Source: Chrysochromulina tobinii (taxonomy: Eukaryota; Haptophyta; Prymnesiales; Chrysochromulinaceae). From it: a stretch of 15,403 bases of DNA. Below the pieces are notes generated by a model that ran no database searches, was not told the origin of the DNA, and worked only from the letters and a program-made list of their open reading frames with translations. The stretch covers positions 1 to 15,403 of the forward strand of contig JWZX01000001.1 of assembly GCA_001275005.1 (NCBI GenBank), read 5' to 3'. Position 1 is the first letter of the stretch. Every line of letters starts with the position of its first letter. This document shows positions 8,401 to 12,888 of the stretch, piece after piece. The position numbers were made by a program, and so were the translations under genes.

Positions 8401-9687
8401 GGCAAAGGGGCCCCGCCGGCCCCGCCGGCCCCGCCGGCAAACGCGCCGGCCCCGCCCGCGAACGCGCCATCGCTCCCGCCGCCGCCGGTCCTCGCGCCGA
8501 ACACATCTCGACCGCTGCCGCCACCCTCTCCGGCGAAGCTGGGCGCCGGCAAGAGTGCGTCGGACAAGGGGGTGCTCGGCACGACGCTCGACACCAACCT
8601 GGGCACACGCGTGGCGCTGAACTTGATCAAGTCGCTGCTGGCGAGCGCTGAGGTGAAGGCGAGCGCCGTGCTCGGACACGACGCGATCGTCAAGCGAATG
8701 AGCACCGTGGCCGCTCTGTACGAGAAGCGTTCTCTCGAGCAGCAGACGGCGAAGGCGGAGATGGGTGCGCTCGAGCAGCTCTTTGAGCTCTCGAAACTCT
8801 CTGGCGAGGGCGGCGTCGAGCGTCAGGCGCTCGAGGACCGTGCTGAGTTGCTGCACGAGACCATCGCCTCGGCTGTCGCACTCGAGCCGCCGCCAAAGAC
8901 ACCCAAAGCCGAGAAGGTGGCCAAGCTCAGGCCGTCGGCTGACGAGACGCCGGCCAAGGGCGGAGCCAAGGGGGGCGACGCGAAAGGGGGTGCGGGTGCC
9001 AAGGGGACGCCAGGCGCTAAGACGGGCGCCAAGGAGGCCAAGGACGCAAAGGAGGCCAAAGGCGGCAAGGGCGGGGCGGCCGCCAAGAAGGGCGCCACCA
9101 AGGAGGCCGAGGCGGCCAAGGAGGCCGCGGCCAAGGAGCAGCTCAAGGCCGAGCAGCTCAAGGCCGAGACCGCGCAGAGGGTTGCGGCCGCGCAGGCGGA
9201 GCAGGAGCTCGCCGCCACGAAGATGCAAGCGGCGATGCGTGGCAAGATGACGCGTGTGCAGGTGGCCAAGGACAGGAAGGACATCGCCACCGGGGCTGCA
9301 AACAGCTCCGCGGCCGCCGCGCCTCAAAGTCCGCCCAAGGGCGCCATCAAGGGCAGCTCGCCGAGCGCCTCGCCAGAAGGAGCCAAACAGGCAAAGGGGG
9401 ACAACAAGACACCGCCCAAGGGAGCGCCGCCAGCGGCGGACGTGAAAGCGACCCCGGCTCCGCAGGCTAAGGGCAACGCCGGCAAGGGGGACGGTGCGCC
9501 CAAGGGAGCGAAGCCGAACGCCAAGGCGGCGGCAGCGACTCCGCAGCCGTTGGCCCCCCCGATGGCGCCCCCCAAAGGCGACGCCAAGGCGGCGGCAGCC
9601 GCGGGCGGCGGAGCCAAACGCTCGGACTCGCCACGAGGCAGCAGCAAGCCTCCGATCAAAGCCACGCCGATCAAGGCGGGGAGGTAA
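5419..9687 (+). CDS. Large coiled-coil/low-complexity protein with C-terminal IQ motif, 1422 residues
   Basis: One uninterrupted frame starts at an ATG in a good context (CCACCATGT) and ends TAA at 9685-9687. Residues 1-110 form a helical N-terminal region of no family I recognise. After an acidic and a basic linker, about 175-945 is predominantly charged and helical with many Glu/Gln/Ala/Lys/Leu heptad-like stretches, including poly-Ala/Gln runs near 312-335. A Lys/Gly then Pro/Ala-rich hinge spans about 950-1040 (repeats of PAPPAN). A second helical block covers about 1050-1165, and Lys/Gly/Ala repeats of the KGGAKGG type about 1165-1240. An IQ motif follows, MQAAMRGKMTR with Gln1270, Arg1274, Gly1275 and Arg1279, which should bind calmodulin or a calmodulin-like light chain. 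The tail is basic and disordered. A cytoskeletal or flagellar role would suit this build but is a guess. The lack of introns across 4.3 kb contrasts with neighbouring genes. Confidence 0.85.
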   Translation: MFGFGGPSLADRGVAQLKADELPDLVKNASDISTRCLASLLQAQAELLARVNPDTIQNSATRAMLADFIAQSLPLLVAESDGVLASTGNHLSNAHLYLEAVQYVYPAESGDAEEESGATSAELPGGGYPEQQKTLRAKSARAKSSRTTFRQPTPQQLENEAVPMQTEPTASELGDSAEALAYERALAALNAVSAAEMDRSEDGRALGERQLLAFVVDKVAGGAPAFKANKLPQILGSLVKEEYITAAVNATKKALDPSLRGHIEVGAFVDWWPSSKFATAQYENAWMRELNLEAMRTQLMSEVIQRQVEQEQAAAAAQAAAAQAAAAKQQRLASQPKRVQAVLVRLRKAEAAVQDAHAVALREALVAVEELADVEPPFLQRLYEQLESASPLMARARGAQFTQLVHHKARALQLMKEVDASAHAEREAREAGAAALAAYAGRAEAMHRRLHNRSAAQTAEWLRGRVKKTVEGGKKQEAKQLVDAETKKVKGALDAMSDWLETYGKARIDGLKQRFDKLAERALALASAGHNAQVGGTTKHQASLSAELSAQLSRALDTTHETEHAELQTKLDELAVGLGLLDAIPTDEHCHLLCSELYFKQRQSLATLHAAEHAAVPQMVRVFVDVLGGPTPVEDSALGTTRVSAAELVEASTFATMLHTQLGLEQRLDALHSATRDTRQAVVSLATSMHAGGEAARPPPEQLGTLWKLVLELERQANAVEAAVREAVHSTSQHMQGFEGRNLPRAQAMLDAGKAIARAASAVVRILRCEPPAPTKGGGALPAISSAISSEFVAGAAGASEVLVVHPAEVHPNLPGLAERWSTVVVAMQAEQQKLVAAAEDMEQHSLDMQQLLLEVSEHAEGVMARFQLLVDANAKPLRHAGNLAALKTLCETYERASSALRERAMKAVEMPKLFARLSGQLQQQQDSINAWCKPLINMKQEFVDVFSADDKPGADKKGGKGSAETTAVEHSSTEAPAAEPAKGAKGGGKAAPKGKGAPPAPPAPPANAPAPPANAPSLPPPPVLAPNTSRPLPPPSPAKLGAGKSASDKGVLGTTLDTNLGTRVALNLIKSLLASAEVKASAVLGHDAIVKRMSTVAALYEKRSLEQQTAKAEMGALEQLFELSKLSGEGGVERQALEDRAELLHETIASAVALEPPPKTPKAEKVAKLRPSADETPAKGGAKGGDAKGGAGAKGTPGAKTGAKEAKDAKEAKGGKGGAAAKKGATKEAEAAKEAAAKEQLKAEQLKAETAQRVAAAQAEQELAATKMQAAMRGKMTRVQVAKDRKDIATGAANSSAAAAPQSPPKGAIKGSSPSASPEGAKQAKGDNKTPPKGAPPAADVKATPAPQAKGNAGKGDGAPKGAKPNAKAAAATPQPLAPPMAPPKGDAKAAAAAGGGAKRSDSPRGSSKPPIKATPIKAGR

Positions 9688-10033
9688 CGGCAGCAGCAGC
9701 AGCGTTACAGCAGCGTAGCACACACATTTTAGAGCGTCGTTCCGTCGAGTCGATCCGTGCGATGCGCATGCCATTGTGTGGAGCATGGAGTGGTCGATGC
9801 TGTCAGTGTGAGCTGTGTCACCTGTAAAGCTGTGTGCGCGTGTGCGGGGCACGGCCGGTATGGGTCGGGGCCGTCGCACTATAATTGGTGTCGCGACTGT
9901 ACGTGCGCGCAGGTGTCGTATGTACCGCCCCGGCCTAAGTACCTTTAAGTACCTAAGTATGTTTAACCAGCGGTGGAGGAAACAGGAATGCTTGGTGCCC
10001 CGTTGCCCCGCTCGTCGTCTCGTTCGCGCAAGT

Positions 10034-10040
10034 TATAAAA
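10034..10040 (+). promoter_or_regulatory. TATA-box-like element
   Basis: TATAAAA stands in an otherwise GC-rich stretch about 290 bases upstream of the first in-frame ATG (10327) of the long open frame. It could drive that frame, but the distance requires a long 5' UTR or an unseen leader exon. It is suggestive only. Confidence 0.25.
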
Positions 10041-10097
10041 AGAAAACCCCTCCGTTGCGCGTTGGCGACCCGGGACGGTCGCACTTCCGTTCACGTG

Positions 10098-10118
10098 CAT
10101 CGCATGCATGATGCGATG
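10098..10118. other. Perfect short hairpin (8-bp stem, 5-nt loop)
   Basis: CATCGCAT at 10098-10105 and its exact inverted copy ATGCGATG at 10111-10118 flank the loop GCATG. It is isolated, in non-coding DNA, with no T run behind it. Function is unknown. Confidence 0.5.
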
Positions 10119-10326
10119 AGGTTATCAAACGGTTCCACGTTTTTCGGAAAGCGGCCTCCGACAACCCTCAGCGTGTCACACAAGACCCACACGCGGGGGG
10201 TACGCGGGGGGGTAGGTGAGAAAACGACCACGACGATCGGTTCGCGCGCGCGCTCGTGGCCGTGCATGCATTTTTCATTCGTGGCCGTCCCACTGATGAA
10301 AACTTGATGAAAACCCCTCATTGAAA

Positions 10327-12786
10327 ATGTTCGTCGAGAGTAAGACCATCAACACGTCATTTAGGAATCCATCAATGGCGTTTCTGAAAGTGCGTATTGA
10401 ATGGGGCCCGCCCTCACCGTCAGCACCACCGCCCCCGCTCGTGTGCAACTTCGTCGTGGGCGATGGCTTCGGCGCCGCCGCCGCATCGGAGACGAACACC
10501 GGGTCTTCCTATGGCTCTGGACTAGACTGCGCCGTAGCGGTTCGCAACAGGTACCCTCTCGGCGCCACCAACGGCCCCGGGGGCGTGTGCTGGGCCGAGT
10601 TTGGCATGCATAGCAGCAACCCTGCCTGGATAAATTGGAGCGCGTGCCTTTTCGGCGGCTGGCCGTCATCCCAGCCATCGCCCGCCACCTTCACCCTGTC
10701 GCGGCCGCCACCTATCTCACCCTCGCCACCGCCCCCGCTCGTGTGCAACTACTTCGTGGGCTGGAGCGAAAGCGCATCTTTTGAGTACCTCGGGAACTCC
10801 TTTGGCTCTGGGCTCGACTGCGCCGTAGCGGTTCGCACCAGGTACCCTCTCGCCAACGGCGCCAGCTACCAACCCCCCGCCCACCATTGTGGTTTGGATA
10901 GAACCGACACTAACAATATGATCAATTGGCGCACGTGCCTCTTCGGCGGCTGGCCGTCACCCCAGCCATCGCCTCCGCCACCTTCACCCTCGCGGCCGCC
11001 ACCCATCTCACCCTCGCCACCGCCACCGTCGCCCTCGCCGCCGCCCCCGTCCCCGCCGCCTTCGCCGCCACCTCCATCACCATCGCCGCCGCCGCCAGCG
11101 CCCCCGCCGCCCTCCGACCAGGTGGACGACACGTTCAAGGTGTCTGCCCACGATAAGCGCGTGGTGCTTGGCGAGAAGGCCAAGGGCGGCGACAATGCGC
11201 TCGAGCTGCACAAGTTCCTGGAGGCGATCGTGATGCTCGCGTTCGCCAAGGCGAACCCGAAGTTTGGCACGGTCGGGAACAATGCGTCGGCCGAGATCCC
11301 GCTGCCCGGCTGCCTCGAGACGCTGCTCAAGAAGCACCTGCTCGCGAAGGCGAAGACGGGCACGCTCGCCAAAGAGAAGAAGATGATCGAGAAGGACCCG
11401 GAGGTGCAGCTGGTGCTGCGTCCGCGCAAGGCGCAGCTCAAGGTGTGCTTCAAGAAGTTGGCCAAGTCGGACTCGACGATGACGGCGGGCTCGACGCTGC
11501 TGATGTCGATGGAGAAGTTCCGCTACGACCTGGTCGAGCGCAAGGTGACCGATGGCATTATGGTGGACCCGACGCCAATCGTAAAGGGCGTGCCTCTGCC
11601 GCGGCGCCACTCGAACCTGTCGTGGCTCGATTCCAAGGGCGTGTTCGTGACGTGCCAGAGCGCCGACGATGCTGGCGATGACGCCCAGATGGTGACATTC
11701 GTCGAGTTCGTCGTGTGCCTCGGGCTGTGCGGCCACATCAAGTACGAGGAGATTACGAAGATGAACCTGCCGCAGCGCGTGGACGGCATCATCGCCAACT
11801 ACCTGGGCGAGAAGGAAGAGCACGCGGTGATCACCGCGCCTCCCATGGAGCGCTTCACGCCGCCCGCGCTCTCGAGCGGGCTCGACAGCAGGTGGCTGGC
11901 AACTTGGCAGAAGATGGATCTGTCGCACGTCTTCGGCTTCCCGGTGTGGGAGAAGGAAGTGTACGAGCTGCTCGAGGGCTCCATCAAGGAGCTGCGCTTG
12001 ATCTTCACCCAGTACTTCAAGGTGGGCACGGCCTGCTCGAGCTCGGCCCACGCCGCCGAGACGATGCAGCAATCGGAGCTCATCAACCTCGCGCTCGATT
12101 GCATGCAGCAATCGGAGCTCATCAACCTCGCGCTCGATTGCGGCATCGCTTCCGAGGCTTTCCTGATGGCGCGCGTTCTCAGGATATTCGAGCATGCCGA
12201 CCAGGAGGACGCCCTGGATATGTCGATGCCCAAGCCGGCCAAAGGTGATAAGCGCGCAAAAAAGGCTACAGATGGCAATCTGGAGCTGCAGATGGCAATC
12301 TGGAGATGGAGATGGAGCAATGTCGATGGCAATCTGGAGCTGCACGAGTTCCTAACGGTCGTCGTGATGCTCGCCTTCCAGCTCCTAACGGTGGTCGTGA
12401 TGCTCGCCTTCCAGCGAGCCAACCCTCGCTTTGGCGAGGTGGGCTACACCGACGCGGCGTCGGTCGCCAATCCCTTCCCCGGCTGCCTCGAGGCGCTGCT
12501 CCGCAAGTCGCTGCTGCCGAGCGCGAAGCGCGACGGCGTTGCGTCCATCAAGGCGGCGATCCATGACGACCCCGACGTTCAGGTGGCCCTGTGGTCGTAC
12601 AAGGTCAACCTGGCCAAGCGCTGGAAGCCGCACGCAAAGTGCGACTCGCTCACGCGAGACATCGTGATGGCCCACGACGAAATCGAGCTGTCGTCAGCCG
12701 TTGACGAAGCGCGTGGCGGGGCCCCACCGCGAGACATCGTGATGGCCCACGACGTCGTCCGCAAGGACCCCCCAAAGGGCCTCAAG
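10327..12786 (+). CDS. In-frame chimeric open frame: Cys-rich module pair fused to EF-hand-like repeat units
   Basis: The frame opens after the TGA codons at 10294-10299; the first ATG is at 10327, with another at 10375. It runs without a stop to 12786 and on into the next gene. The first ~38 residues match nothing I know and contain no signal peptide. Two Cys-rich modules (10441-10665 and 10741-10956) with Pro-rich linkers follow, near-copies of the pair at 13795-14325. At 11116 the text changes abruptly to a globular Lys/Leu-rich repeat unit (11116-12210, second copy decaying by about 12650), then a stretch full of local duplications. Secreted-type Cys modules without a signal sequence joined to an intracellular-looking repeat suggest a segmental duplication that landed in frame, so this may be a chimeric pseudogene. 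A real fusion gene, or one giant gene including 12787 onward, cannot be excluded. No terminal stop of its own exists. Confidence 0.5.
10441..10956 (+). repeat. Duplicate of the Cys-rich module pair (copy A)
   Basis: Module 1 (10441-10665) runs from VCNF to CLFGGWP and closely matches 13795-14025. Module 2 (10741-10956) runs from VCNY to CLFGGWP and matches 14101-14325 less tightly. Each has four conserved Cys: VCN, GLDC, a variable central Cys, and CLFGGW, plus the shared block AVAVR.RYPL. Order and linkers are the same in both places, so one event duplicated the pair as a unit. By eye roughly nine of ten bases agree between modules 1 and 3. Confidence 0.9.
11116..12210 (+). other. EF-hand-like repeat unit, complete copy (about 365 residues)
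   Basis: The unit begins DQVDDTFKV and ends FEHADQ, so the next unit begins at the same DQ junction. Visible blocks are GGDNALELHKFLEAIVMLAF (an EF-hand-loop-like Asp/Glu pattern followed by a helix), KANPKFG, LPGCLETLLKKHLL, EKDPEVQLVL, HSNLSWLDSKG, FVEFVVCLGLCGHIKYEEI, IIANYLGEKEEHAVI and KMDLSHVFGFPVWE. Two EF-hand-like loops suggest calcium binding, though not all ligand positions are acidic. I associate this unit with large tandem-repeat proteins of haptophytes but know no name or function for it. It contains a 13-residue tandem duplication near its end. Confidence 0.55.
12064..12141 (+). repeat. 39-bp exact tandem duplication
   Basis: Positions 12064-12102 are repeated exactly at 12103-12141, doubling the 13-residue string MQQSELINLALDC in frame. 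No GT and AG boundaries fit removal as an intron. Confidence 0.95.
12271..12344 (+). repeat. Three spaced copies of a 15-20-bp block, overall shift 54 bp
   Basis: GATGGCAATCTGGAG occurs at 12271, 12291 and 12325. The first and third copies extend through CTGCA and lie 54 bases apart, so DGNLEL is repeated in frame; the middle copy is in another phase. A short ATGGAG repeat fills the gap. Confidence 0.9.
12349..12414 (+). repeat. 33-bp tandem duplication
   Basis: Positions 12349-12381 and 12382-12414 differ at two bases only and encode FLTVVVMLAFQ followed by LLTVVVMLAFQ, in frame. The first unit of the family (near 11215) has this helix once. Confidence 0.93.
12653..12754 (+). repeat. 27-bp direct repeat, 75 bp apart
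   Basis: An exact 27-base block at 12653-12679 recurs at 12728-12754 and encodes RDIVMAHD both times. The 48-base filler between is unrelated and in frame. A shift of 75 keeps the frame. Confidence 0.93.
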
Positions 12787-12888
12787 ATGTCGGTTGGCTT
12801 CGCGATTAGGTCGACGAACAATCGATCCTACCGAAGCAGGTGCTTCGCATTGGCCTTGCTAGTCCTCTGTGCCCCGCAGGTGAGTGCC
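12787..12888 (+). other. Signal peptide coding segment
   Basis: The 34 residues contain a positively charged n-region, a hydrophobic core of about ten residues (residues 20-29) and an A-x-A-like end VSA before MATTTP. The bases CAGGTGAGT at 12877-12885 inside it also match a consensus 5' splice donor. Confidence 0.75.

Larger units (their letters stand above)
9688..10326. other. Non-coding region between coiled-coil gene and the long open frame
   Basis: I find no credible gene in these 640 bases. The stretch holds a CAG run just after the stop (9690-9702), TGTAA at 9823-9827 as a possible poly(A) signal, a short repeat AAGTACCTTTAAGTACCTAAGTATG near 9940, two G runs (10195-10212), and TGATGAAAAC twice near 10294 and 10306. 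A TATA-like element and a hairpin are listed separately. The 3' UTR of the coiled-coil gene and the promoter of whatever follows should lie here. Confidence 0.5.
12211..12650 (+). other. EF-hand-like repeat unit, second copy, truncated and rearranged
   Basis: Downstream of the first unit the same landmarks recur: DGNLELHEFL, VVVMLAFQ, RANPRFGEVG, FPGCLEALLRKSLL, HDDPDVQVAL. Similarity to unit 1 fades at about KCDS near 12650, so less than half of a unit is present. It carries two short duplications absent from unit 1, which looks like decay of a dispensable copy or collapse of a longer array in assembly. Confidence 0.6.

Noticed and set aside
6016-9879. Three long minus-strand frames (6016-7626, 7209-8705, 8305-9879)
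   Set aside because: All mirror the coiled-coil gene. High GC removes stops from opposite frames; the translations are low-complexity Arg, Ser or Leu runs.
10401-10613. Small separate genes at 10401-10613, 13710-13973 and similar
   Set aside because: These are shifted frames over the Cys modules; conserved Cys and CLFGGWP exist only in the long frame.
11077-12345. 422-codon minus-strand frame
   Set aside because: Antisense shadow of the EF-hand-like repeat units, which show two-copy protein-level conservation on the plus strand.
12064-12754. The four coding duplications as further small introns
   Set aside because: None has GT at the start and AG at the end of a segment equal to the repeat shift, and 33-39 bp is very short for an intron.
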